DNA from: Rhizomys pruinosus
Taxonomy: Eukaryota; Chordata; Mammalia; Rodentia; Spalacidae
Length of the DNA stretch: 64,000 bases
Direction: 5' to 3'
Assembly: GCA_009823505.1 (NCBI GenBank)
Contig: VZQC01003076.1
Span: 1,367,790-1,431,789, forward strand
Shown: positions 33,575 to 43,761 of the stretch, piece after piece
Position numbering within the stretch: position 1 is the first letter of the stretch
Layout: each line of letters starts with the position of its first letter
Notes under the pieces: model-generated
What the model saw: only the letters and a program-made list of their open reading frames with translations
Told to the model about the DNA's origin: nothing
Databases searched by the model: none
Position numbers and translations under genes: made by a program

Positions 33575-36474
33575 GAAGATCATGCTACTGATAGCACAGA
33601 ACATCAGGCTGGTGAGATCACAGAAGAAAATGCTAGTGATAGTACAGAAGATCATGCTAGTGAGAGCACAGAACATGCTAGTCAGAGCACAGAAGATCAT
33701 GCTAGTGAGAACACAGAAGATCATGCTACTGCTAGCAGAGAAGATCATCCTGGTGAGATCACAGAAGAAAATGCAAGTGATAGTACAGAAGATCATGATA
33801 GTGACAGCACAGAAGATCATGCTAGTGAGAGCACAGAAGATCATGCTAGTGAGAGCACAGAAGATCATGCTAGTGAGAGCACAGAAGATCATGCTAGTGA
33901 GAAAAAGAACATGCTAGTGAGAGCACAGAACATCATGCTAGTGAGAGCACAGAACATCATGCTGGTGAGATCACAGAAGAAAATGTTAGTGATAGTACAG
34001 AAGATCATGTTAGTGAGAGCACAGAAGATCATGTTAGTGGGAGCACAGAAGATCATGCTAGTAAGAGCACAGAAGACCATGCTAGTGAGAACACAAAAGA
34101 TCATGCTAGTGAGAGCACAGAAGATCATGCTAGTGAGAGCACAGAAGATCATGCTAGTGAGAGCAAAGAAGATCATGCTAGTGAGACACAGAAGAACATG
34201 CTAGTGAGAGCACAGAAGATCATGCTAGTGAGATCACAGAAGATCATGCTAATGAGAGCACAGAACATGCTTGCGAGAGCAAAGAAGACCATGATAGTGA
34301 GAACACAGAAGAACATGCTAGTGAGAGCACAGAAGAACATGCTACTGAGAGCACAGAAGATCATGCTAGTGAGAGCAAAGAAGAACATGCTAGTGAGAGC
34401 ACAGAACATGCATGTGAGAGCAAAGAAGACCATGCTAGTGAGAACACAGAAGAACATGCTAGTGAGAGCACAGAAGAACATGCTACTGAGAGCACAGAAG
34501 ATCATGCTAGTGAGAGCACAGAGGAACATGCTAGTGAGAGCACAGAACATGCTTGTGAGAGCAAAGAAGACCATGCTAGTGAGAACACAGAAGAACATGC
34601 TAGTGAGAGCACAGAAGAACATGCTACTGAGAGCACAGAAGATCATGCTAGTGAGAGCACAGAAGAACATGCTAGTGAGAGCACAGAACATGCTTGTGAG
34701 AGCAAAGAAGACCATGCTAGTGAGAACACAGAAGAACATGCTAGTGAGAGCACAGAAGAACATGCTACTGAGAGCACAGAAGATCATGCTAGTGAGAGCA
34801 CAGAAGAACATGCTAGTGAGAGCACAGAAGATCATGCTAGTGAGAGCACAGAAGATCATGCTAGTGAGAGCACAGAAGAACATGCTAGTGAGAGCACAGA
34901 AGATCATGCTAGTGAGAGCACAGAAGAACATGCTAGTGAGAGCACAGAAGATCATGCTAGTGAGAGCACAGAAGATCATGCTAGTGAGAACACAGAAGAA
35001 AATGCTAGTGAGAGCACAGAAGATCATGCTAGTGAGAGCACAGAAGATCATGCTAGTGAGAGCACAGAAGATCATGCTAGTGAGAGCACAGAAGATCATG
35101 CTAGTGAGAGCACAGAAGAACATGCTAGTGAGAGCACAGAAGAACATGCTAGTGAGAGCACAGAAGATCATGCTAGTGAGAGCACAGAAGAACATGCTAG
35201 TGAGAGCACAGAAGATCATGCTAGTGAGAGCACAGAAGATCATGCTAGTGAGAGCACAGAAGAACATGCTAGTGAGAGCACAGAAGATCATGCTAGTGAG
35301 AGCACAGAAGAACATGCTAGTGAGAGCACAGAAGAACATGCTAGTGAGAGCACAGAAGATCATGCTAGTGAGAGCACAGAAGAACATGCTAGTGAGAGCA
35401 CAGAAGATCATGCTAGTGAGAGCACAGAAGATCATGCTAGTGAGAGCACAGAAGAACATGCTAGTGAGAGCACAGAAGATCATGCTAGTGAGAGCACAGA
35501 AGAACATGCTAGTGAGAGCACAGAAGAACATGCTAGTGAGAGCACAGAAGATCATGCTAGTGAGAGCACAGAAGAACATGCTAGTGAGAGCACAGAAGAT
35601 CATGCTAGTGAGAGCACAGAAGATCATGCTAGTGAGAGCACAGAAGAACATGCTAGTGAGAGCACAGAAGATCATGCTAGTGAGAGCACAGAAGAACATG
35701 CTAGTGAGAGCACAGAAGAACATGCTAGTGAGAGCACAGAAGATCATGCTAGTGAGAGCACAGAAGAACATGCTAGTGAGAGCACAGAAGATCATGCTAG
35801 TGAGAGCACAGAAGATCATGCTAGTGAGAGCACAGAAGAACATGCTAGTGAGAGCACAGAAGATCATGCTAGTGAGAGCACAGAAGAACATGCTAGTGAG
35901 AGCACAGAAGAACATGCTAGTGAGAGCACAGAAGATCATGCTAGTGAGAGCACAGAAGAACATGCTAGTGAGAGCACAGAAGATCATGCTAGTGAGAGCA
36001 CAGAAGATCATGCTAGTGAGAGCACAGAAGATCATGCTAGTGAGAGCACAGAAGATCATGCTAGTGAGAACACAGAAGAACATGCTAGTGAGAGCTCAGA
36101 AGATCATGTAAGTGAGAGCACAGAAGATCATGCCAGTGAGAGCACAGAAGATCATGCTAGTGAGATCACAGATCATGCTAGTGAGAGCACAGAAGATCAT
36201 GCTAGTGAGAACACAGAAGAACATGCTAGTGAGAGCACAGAAGATCATGTTAGTGAGAGCACAGAAGATCATGCTAGTGAGAGCACAGAACATGCTAGTG
36301 AGAGCACAGAAGTTCATGTTAGTGAGAGCACAGAAGATCATGCTAGTGAGAGCACAGAAGATCATGCTAGTGAGAACACAGAAGTTCTTGCTAGTGAGAG
36401 CACAGAAAAACATGCTAGCAAGGAAAATGACATGTGTTTCACACTTTTAATTTCAAAGCCTCTTAAATTTTAGT
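33365..36474 (+). CDS. Putative acidic octapeptide-repeat protein (hypothetical; two frame slips)
   Basis: I do not recognise this as a known gene. Read in the register giving EDHASEST, the sequence is open from 33365 to a stop at 36472-36474, except for two one-base losses at about 33900-33906 and 34174-34182. Each loss moves the same octapeptide into the next frame. It has a leader of about 70 residues, about 118 repeats rich in Glu, Asp, Ser, Thr and His, and a short non-repeat end (KENDMCFTLLISKPLKF). Unit length changes other than the two slips are multiples of three (21-bp units lacking one codon). Common substitutions in this frame are mild, such as Asp/Glu and Ser/Asn. The composition loosely recalls repeat regions of secreted acrosomal or salivary proteins such as ACRV1, but no Cys-rich domain follows. 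A noncoding minisatellite whose frame is open by chance is the main alternative. AATAAA at about 37161 is a possible downstream polyadenylation signal. Confidence 0.3.
33575..36420 (+). repeat. 24-bp minisatellite, about 118 units, with higher-order structure
   Basis: The unit is GAAGATCATGCTAGT followed by GAGAGCACA; the main variant has GAACAT in place of GATCAT. The left part (33575-34255) is irregular and the most diverged. From about 34258 to 34800, four copies of a six-unit block (five 24-mers and one 21-mer, about 141 bp) recur. From about 35118 to 36080, an eight-unit block of exactly 192 bp recurs about five times, marked by paired AAC-type units at about 35118, 35310, 35502, 35694 and 35886. 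The right end (36080-36420) is irregular again. This pattern fits unequal exchange working from the centre. Long open frames in the other registers (34198-36111 plus, 34173-36083 minus) exist only because 24 is a multiple of three. Confidence 0.98.
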
Positions 36475-36699
36475 AATAAGTTCACTGAAGTCAAATTTTT
36501 CTTTGCATCAGAACTTTAAAAGACAAATTTGGGTCTAAAAGTATTAATGAAACAATGGTTTGCAAACTCTTCAGGTGTTAAAATGACTTCATTCCAATAT
36601 AGGCTACACTGCTTCTTATAACATTTGTGCATTGGTTGTTGATTTCTCCCTCAACTCAAGCCTTTTCACTGGGTTCCCCTGAGGCTTGACAGGAATTTT

Positions 36700-36925
36700 T
36701 TTTTTTTTGTATGTGTATGAATGTATTGTCTGCATGCAGGTCTGTGCACCCGTGTCGTGCAATGCCGCGGAGGCCAGAAGAGGGTCTCGGATTCCCCTGG
36801 AACTGGAGTTCTCCTGGAATTGGAGTTATAGACGGTTCTTAGCCGCCATGTGGGTGCTGGGGATCGAACCCGGGTCCTCTGCAAGAGCATCGGTGCTCTC
36901 AACCGCTAGGCCATCTCTCCAGCCC
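36700..36925 (-). mobile_element. B2 SINE, 17-bp-duplication subfamily, with target-site duplication
   Basis: Flanked by CTTGACAGGAATTTT at 36685-36699 and 36926-36940. The reverse complement has head, B-box GGGTTCGATCCCC, two 17-bp motifs and the 3' half. The tail is T-only at the left and short. Confidence 0.95.
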
Positions 36926-36940
36926 CTTGACAGGAATTTT

Positions 36941-38024
36941 GTAGTCTGATGGGAAAGATTTCATTAAGAATAACACCAATACACAATTAGACTGTAGAAG
37001 TTAAAGATATTCCATTTTTTGTTTTATGTGTTTATTAAATTTATAAAAAATGCCTTTACAAAACTATATGTATTGTATTTATTCCATTCTCATTATTAAA
37101 GATGATTGAGCTGATAAAAGTTGGGAATTTATCTTGATTATGAGTAGAATTATCAATGCCAATAAATGTTCCCATATCCTGTGGTATTTAGTGAGGAAGT
37201 ATTTATCTTGATGATGGCCTGCTCTGTATTATCAAATATTGTTTGTTAATCTTTAGGAGATAGGAGTTTCTTTTCCCAATATTTTATTAGAATTAAATAC
37301 TATATTAATAAAGTGTTGAATTCACAACAGCTGCATTTCAAGTTTTATGAGTGTGAGATAATTATTTGGTTCAACCCTAACATATGTAGCTCAGAGAAGA
37401 ACTGGTTTAGGTGTACACACAGGCTTTTTTTTTTAATAGATGAGTGGTTCAATGAATGGATGAATGAATAGGTGGATGGAGAGATGAATGAAGAATGAGC
37501 ATAAGACCATTACGATGTGAAACAACTTATTTACAATACGGCCAGCTGTTATAACTACATTCACTTGTACTATAAATACTATACTACTGAGTAAGTGAAA
37601 CTATGGAAGTGCAGGAGGAGAGACCATAAGATATTTTTATACTGAAAATTAATTAAAAGAAATGGTATTTGTGCCAGCCATAGCCAGCATTCATTATCTG
37701 GAGCTTTTATATTTTCACAACCCTTGAAATTGTAGATAGTGTTGCTTAGTGGGAGTGCAGTTACCTAATCATCCTGTGATACACAAAGTATTTCTAAGGA
37801 AAAACTATTTCTTCCTGTACCAGTTAAAACCATAGGAAAAAGACAGTAGTTAGAGACTCTAAAATCCAAATAGTATTTCACTGGTGTTTTCTCTGGGCTT
37901 TCTATTCTTTAAGCTATAGATGTTTTCCCATTTTGGTTTAATTTTGTCACTGTTTCCTTTTTTCCTTTCCCTACGGATTAGTGGGAATAGGGAAAACCAA
38001 TAGCAGAATTGGGTACTTTTGCGG

Positions 38025-38025
<1 letters not shown>
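36941..38025. other. Unique AT-rich sequence
   Basis: Holds AATAAA-type signals near 37161 and 37303 and a degenerate ATGA/TGGA tetranucleotide patch at 37440-37500. No repeat element or coding exon is recognised. Confidence 0.4.
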
Positions 38026-38059
<34 letters not shown>

Positions 38060-38071
38060 TGTGTGTGTGTG
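38026..38071. repeat. (TG)n microsatellite
   Basis: About 21 TG units with one TT interruption. Confidence 0.95.
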
Positions 38072-39124
38072 ATACTTTTTGAATCAAAAATAAGCAAGAA
38101 CTTAGAAATAAGATGAGTTTGAACATTAACTCATGGATTCTGTGCATAAGAGTTCGACAGCAAACTGAATGAGAAGGAGCACTACCCAGGGTTCCCATAC
38201 CTTGATTCTAACTGGATGTATGATACAGTAAATATTAGATAACAAGAATTAGAATAGAAGACAATATCAAGGAGTGCTTACACAATGACAAACTATCCTA
38301 ACAAGGCAGTATTCCTGAATTTGTCCTCAACAATTGTCTGAAATGTTATTGTTCCTATTTTACGGATAAGGACAGTCAAGGCTAAGAAAAGTTAGTCATG
38401 GAAAATTGTAGCTTTGAGAAATGGTCATAGCAATATTTTCAGCCTCATGTGTTTTCTCAAAAACCTTGCCACTCTGTATAAAGGTGAAGCCTATTTCACC
38501 TTGCCTGGCTATTTGATAAGTTTGTGGTCTTCTAGTTAGTCAGATATGGTAGTAATGATATTTCAAATTATTTATAGAAAACACCCAACTTTCAGGCTTT
38601 TACTTTGGGGGAAATTCAGCCTTGGGACGGCCAACATGTTGTAAGAATCACATAGACACACCACAGGTGAGTGATCCAATGAAGAGCCCAGTTTCAACTG
38701 TCCATGAGTGAGCCATCTACAGATGAATCAAGATTCCATCTTTAAGTTGTCCAGTCAGTGGTCCAGAAAATAAGACACATACAATCCATTCCTCTTACGA
38801 CCTGTCAAAACTTTTGACACAGAATCATAAGCACCTTAAGAAGTCATAGTACACAATGTCTGAGGGTCGTGCAATGCCATTACAGAAACAAGCACCAGCT
38901 ATTGAGTAGAGTATCTGGGCTTTATATCCAGAGAGATTGGTGCGGGGTCTCAATCCCATATTTGATACACCTCTTAATAAATCAGCACTCAAACACCTTT
39001 CAATGCTCTCTTCAAAGAATCCTAATGGTGTCCAATAATGAAATCAAATTACTGAATTCACTTAATCCAACTCCACATTTGCTTTATGACAATCTGGCAC
39101 ATGCACAGCTTGTTGAGATTGATT
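38072..39124. other. Unique sequence
   Basis: No repeat signature. An 85-codon frame at 38869-39126 has no recognisable family. Confidence 0.4.
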
Positions 39125-39141
39125 AAAAAGTTACTGGCAAG

Positions 39142-39391
39142 GGGCTGGAGAGGTGGCCTAGCGGTTGAGAGCACTGACCGCTCTTACAGAGGACCCGGGT
39201 TCGATCCCCAGCACCCACATGGCGGCTGAAAACCGTCTGAAACTCCAACTCCAGGAGAACTCCAGTTCCAGGGGAATCCGACACCCTCTTCTGACCTCCG
39301 CGGCATTGCACCACACGGGTGCACAAACCTACATGCAGACAGTACACTCATACACATACAAAAATAAATAAAATAAAATTAAAAATTAAAA
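39142..39391 (+). mobile_element. B2 SINE, 17-bp-duplication subfamily, with target-site duplication
   Basis: Flanked by AAAAAGTTACTGGCAAG at 39125-39141 and 39392-39408, a perfect 17-bp match. Head GGGCTGGAGAGGTGGCCTAG, B-box GGGTTCGATCCCC, both 17-bp motifs and an A-rich tail are present. One of the youngest-looking copies in the window. Confidence 0.97.
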
Positions 39392-39408
39392 AAAAAGTTA
39401 CTGGCAAG

Positions 39409-40960
39409 AATTAGAACTTTGGCCCCTGAGAAGCTGACCTTCATTGTAAATTAGTATGAACATATTGCCAAGAGGCAATTAGTCTCTGGTATTTTATCTA
39501 CATGATTCTATATCCCATGACTTAATTAGACAAGATGCATTCAAGAACAAGAGCCTTCTACTGAGACCACTAGAAGTTTACCGAGCCACACCTACCCGGG
39601 AGAAAAATCACAGGTCATTATAAATATTTTACAAAGGACTAGACACCAAGGAAATAAGAGATAAGAGAAAGACTTGAATCAAACATTTGAGAACATGGTG
39701 ATGATTAAAATATTTGCATTGCATGTACGTGTAGGGAAAAATCCACATAGTTGCATTAAAAGACCTTATAAAATAATCATCTTGTAATATGCTAGCCATA
39801 ATGTCTACGATGCCTGGACCTAAGCACTGGGATCTGGCTCAAAGAAGAGGGGTCAAGTTCCTTCAGTTATGACTATAACAGAGTTGTCATCTTCTGACTT
39901 GCTTCTAAGTCGTATCCTTCCATTCTCTCTTAATTATCTGCTGCCATCTCAACTGATTGTTCCTGATGATCTGTCCTTCATCTCCTGATTCTTGGTTATT
40001 AGCAGTTTGCTACAGACTGCTCCTTTCTTCCTACATCTCACTGGCACTCTGCTGAAAGCCACTGCTATGGCTATGTTCTTATGTAAACTGCACCACACTA
40101 GCTTTAGCTCCATGGCGGGCAGGAATTGACCTCCTTCCAGAAAACACCAGAACAGAGACATTGTATTGCTAGTATTGACTGATGAATTTTACTCCAGAGC
40201 ACCCTTACTAGTTTTCTACTTATCTATTTGTTCATTCAACCATTTGTTTTGCAAACCTTTACTAAATTTCCTTTATAGATAAAGCTCTGTGGCTAATCCA
40301 GGGATTGCAAAAGATTAAGATATGGTAGTGCTCCCCAGGGATTTCAGGCCAGGAACAAGTCTAGCTGAGGTGCGGTAGAATTGATTGGAGAATTCAAAAA
40401 GCAACTGCAGAAGGAATAATCTGCCACCTGATCTTAGAAGGGTTCTTTTATTTGATAGGGATCACCGTTGCTGTGACATGTAGGCTGGTTTACAGCTGAG
40501 CAAGCCTGAGGTGTCAAAATCGAGAGAAGCGTTTTCTAGAGCACTTCAGGATCTAGTGGTCATTCCAATGGAACTTGTGAGTTAGACTTTCATAGGTAGA
40601 TCTTGTTAAATGTTCTTCAGTCTTTTGGCTTTAAATTACCATTAATGGATTAAATAATGGAAGCGGGCATACAATATCCCCCGAGGCATAGTATTGTAAG
40701 TAATGCTCAGTTCCAGTTGCTGTGCTTTCAGGAGGCAGTAGTTCTGTACAGCAGTCCATGTGTTGTACCATACATCCCTGGCTGGATATACAATGTCTCC
40801 CACGGGCTTATGTCTGGAAGATTTGGTCTTCGGTGGACAGCACCATTTTGGGAGTGGCTGGAGACTTCAGAAGCTGAGTGGAAAAAGCAGGTAATGGGGT
40901 TGTGGGCTTCCAGGCTGTACTGTGTGTCTGACACCTTCATTTGTCTATTTTCTGGCTGCT
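39409..40960. other. Unique sequence
   Basis: Open frames on both strands at 40657-41085 overlap each other and a repeat; I see no protein family in either. Confidence 0.4.
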
Positions 40961-40969
40961 GTGAGGTGA

Positions 40970-41140
40970 GCCCCTTTGTACCTTTATGCCTTTCCACCAT
41001 GAGTTTCTTCCTCACCACAGTCCAGAAACACTTGATGTGGCCAATGTGGACTGAAACTTTTGAAAGTATGAGCCCAAACAAGTAGTTCCTTCTTTAAACT
41101 GTTTCTGTTCATTGTCAGAATGATGGAAAACTGACTGAAC
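40970..41140 (+). mobile_element. Old interspersed repeat, right end
   Basis: 'gtatgagcccaaacaagtag', 'ttccttctttaaactgtttc' and 'aatgatggaaaactgactga' resemble the right end of the repeat at 8200-8280. Class unknown. Confidence 0.4.
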
Positions 41141-41222
41141 GCCATCAATCCTGTATAATTAAGTCTCTACCTGCTTAGTCTTCCATAGGCCTCTAGCACT
41201 GGATTTGTGGTTTTCATGTAGC

Positions 41223-41228
<6 letters not shown>

Positions 41229-41274
<46 letters not shown>

Positions 41275-41602
41275 ATATGGTGTGCGTGCGCATTTGGGTG
41301 CATATGCACGTAGAGGGGGAAGTCAGAGGTCATTTTGTGAGTGCTTCCCTGGGCTTCATCTACCTTCTTTATCTAAGATAGGGTTCCTTTATTGGTCCAA
41401 GACTCCCAAGAAGGGAAGGCTGGCTGGCCAGGGAGCCTTGGGGAGGGGGGGCTGTCCATCTGTTTCCTACTTCTCCAGAGCTAGTGCTGTAAGTACACGC
41501 CACCACACTGCCTTTGGAACATAGATTCGGGAAATCATACTCCACACCTCTTGCTCTTGAGCCAAGCATTTAACTGATGGAACCATCTCCCCAGTCCCTC
41601 CC
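41229..41602 (-). mobile_element. (TG)n plus B4/RSINE-like SINE
   Basis: A TG run (41229-41272) joins a reverse-oriented composite: 'gaagtcagaggtcattttgt', 'gctggctggccagggagcct', 'gtacacgccaccacactgcc', and a SINE head complement ending 'ggaaccatctccccagtcc' at about 41600. Confidence 0.7.
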
Positions 41603-42920
41603 TACAGAGATATTTTGATGTCATTGAAGCAAATGTAAGAATTCATACTGGTCTTGTAGAAGGTGCAGAGGATAGGTTTCTGAGAAAGTGTGGCTTGAAA
41701 TAGGGATCTAACTCTGTAAATAGTTCAAAAGCATCTGGTTCATGGAAATGAATTAACACTGGGGACACAAGTGCTCAAAATATATGTTGATTTCCTAATA
41801 ATACCTTAAACACTGAGAAAATATATACTTTCTTAGGCATGTCACCTACTGTGTGCGCAGAGACATTATTCCATAGCTGCTCTCTTAAAATCCATATGCC
41901 AATTACTATAGAAAGCAAGAGTTCTCCCCAGTGTTCCAGAGGAGCAAGCTTGTAAGACTGATATGTGTCGATACCCAAAAGCCTCGGAGGAGCAAATAAC
42001 TGTTCTAACTCTCCCAGGACTCCCTTCCTTGTCTGTGCTGCCATGGAAACCAGTCTCTTGTCCAACTTGAGTTCTCCAATAATTAGTCTTAAAAGAACAT
42101 TCCTCATTTGTAAATGAACAAATCGGCCCTCTTCACCAAGGTTGTTGCTGCCTTGTAGTCTGCACACCATGGTGTTTGACAAAAATATTTTCTATTCACT
42201 TATTAATTAAACATTATTATTAATAGTCTGGTAAATGCAGAGCATGGTGGAGTCACTACAAGAAGAAAGTGTGTCCGGAGCCAGCTGACCAGGTACGTGC
42301 CAGAAGTCAGGGTAAGGTTCTCTTTGCCTACCCTACCCCAGCAATGACATAATTTGTCACACACAGAACCTTTCATCTTAGCTCCACCACCAGGCTACAG
42401 ATTTAACGCCTTCTTCGATTCCTTAACTTTCACTAAGGGACACTACCACATTGCCTCTCAGGATCTGGGTTTGTGAATATTTCACATGCACTGTTCTTGT
42501 TCCTTATCAGAATCCATCTCAATATATTAGAAGTTATGGCTAACACATGGAAAAATACAGTTTTGGGTAGGAGGAGTTTTCTACCAGATAAAGGAATTGA
42601 GGTACACAGAGATGACTGGATTAGAACAGATTCTATGTTAAGTATAGAGTATACAGCCAGAGAATAGCTCCAGGACAGACCATTCCCAGGAAAATTGATG
42701 AGCAAAATTGGAGGGAAGAATCAGTTTCTAAACATATTTCTACAGGAAAACATGGTCCAGGAGTAGAGATACTCAATAAATAATAAAAAGCCTAAATTGG
42801 GTGTGGGTTTGTATTAAAAAAGGAAGGGAAATGTACTTTCCGGTTACCTGTGCTATGCCTCCTACAACAACCAAGTGACTGACTGTAGGAAAGTCTGTCC
42901 AGTGTCTCTCACACTGTTTG
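41603..42920. other. Unique sequence
   Basis: No element recognised. A 135-codon minus-strand frame at 41775-42182 shows no known domain. Confidence 0.4.
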
Positions 42921-43113
42921 CAGACAGAATCTCATGAGGTGCATGATGGCCTGGAACCTACTGCGAGGCCAGGATTTGTCCTTGGCCTCAACCTCCAAGT
43001 GCTGGTATTACCAGCGTGGGCTGCCATGGCCAATTTCATGTAGTGCTGGGGATTGAATCCAGAGTTTTCTGCACATTAGGCAAGTTTTCTACCAACTGAG
43101 CTTACATACCCAG
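42921..43113 (-). mobile_element. B4 SINE (ID + B1)
   Basis: Reverse-oriented B1-like part ('acagaatctcatgaggtgca', 'caacctccaagtgctggtat') followed by an ID-like part ('tgctggggattgaatccaga', 'ctaccaactgagcttacata'). The order fits B4. Confidence 0.75.
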
Positions 43114-43357
43114 TTTAAATTAGGTATTAAGTTTCTATTTGGGAAAATTTCTTTTATGAAGTGTGTTCTCCTAAAATATTTGGTATAGCTAATTAGAGAA
43201 ACAAATTATGTAATAAGAACCCTGGTGTCACGTAACTATACTTCCAACGAATTTTTCACCAAAATTAAAAGACATGATTTCAGTTATTATAATATATAAA
43301 GTATATGACATCTTGGAAAACTCTCTGAAATAGTGGCAGTGATTATTTTTCTGACTT

Positions 43358-43496
43358 GGGGCAGATGCAGTGGTGTATGTCTTTAATTCTAGCTCTTCAG
43401 AGGCAGAGGCAGGTAGATCTCTGTGAATCTGAAGCAAGTCTGGTCAACATAACAAGTTCTGGACCAGCTAGGGATACATAGTGAGATCCTGTCTTA
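43358..43496 (+). mobile_element. B1 SINE
   Basis: 'ggcagatgcagtggtgtatg', 'aggcagaggcaggtagatct', 'ctggtcaacataacaagttc' and 'gatcctgtctta', plus an A tail that served as target for the next element. Confidence 0.9.
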
Positions 43497-43510
43497 AAAA
43501 AACATTTCTA

Positions 43511-43748
43511 GGGCTGGAGAGATGGCCTAGCAGTTAAGAGCGCTGACCGCTCTTACAGAGGACCCGGGTTCGATCCCCAGCACCCACATGGTGGCCAAGA
43601 ACTGTCTGAAACTCCAATTCCAGGAGAACTCCAGTTCCAGGGGAATCTGACGCCCTCTTCTGACCTCCGTGGCATTGCACAAGACGGGTGCACAAACCTG
43701 CATGCAGACAGTACATTCCTACACATATAGAAATAAATAAAAAATTAA
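43511..43748 (+). mobile_element. B2 SINE, 17-bp-duplication subfamily, with target-site duplication
   Basis: AAAAAACATTTCT flanks it on both sides (about 43497-43509 and 43749-43761). The element inserted at the end of the B1 A tail. Head, B-box GGGTTCGATCCCC and both 17-bp motifs are intact. Confidence 0.95.
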
Positions 43749-43761
43749 AAAAAACATTTCT

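Noticed and set aside
34173..36083. 636-codon minus-strand frame (FCALTSMI repeats)
   Set aside because: Antisense shadow of the same array. It starts and stops on array variants, with no unique sequence at either end.
34198..36111. 637-codon plus-strand frame (MLVRAQKI repeats)
   Set aside because: A second register of the 24-bp array, open only because the unit length is a multiple of three and holds no stop in that register. It has no leader and ends at a unit variant.
33575..36420. CRISPR-like direct repeats
   Set aside because: Units abut with no unique spacers, the flanks are a rodent L1 and a B2 SINE, and the genome is eukaryotic.
33365..36474. Assignment of the octapeptide array to ACRV1 or another named repeat protein
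   Set aside because: Only amino-acid composition is similar. No conserved leader or Cys-rich C-terminal domain was seen, so no gene symbol is given.
40657..41085. 142-codon frame and its 117-codon antisense partner
   Set aside because: The right part overlaps an old interspersed repeat, and neither strand shows a known domain or splice signals.
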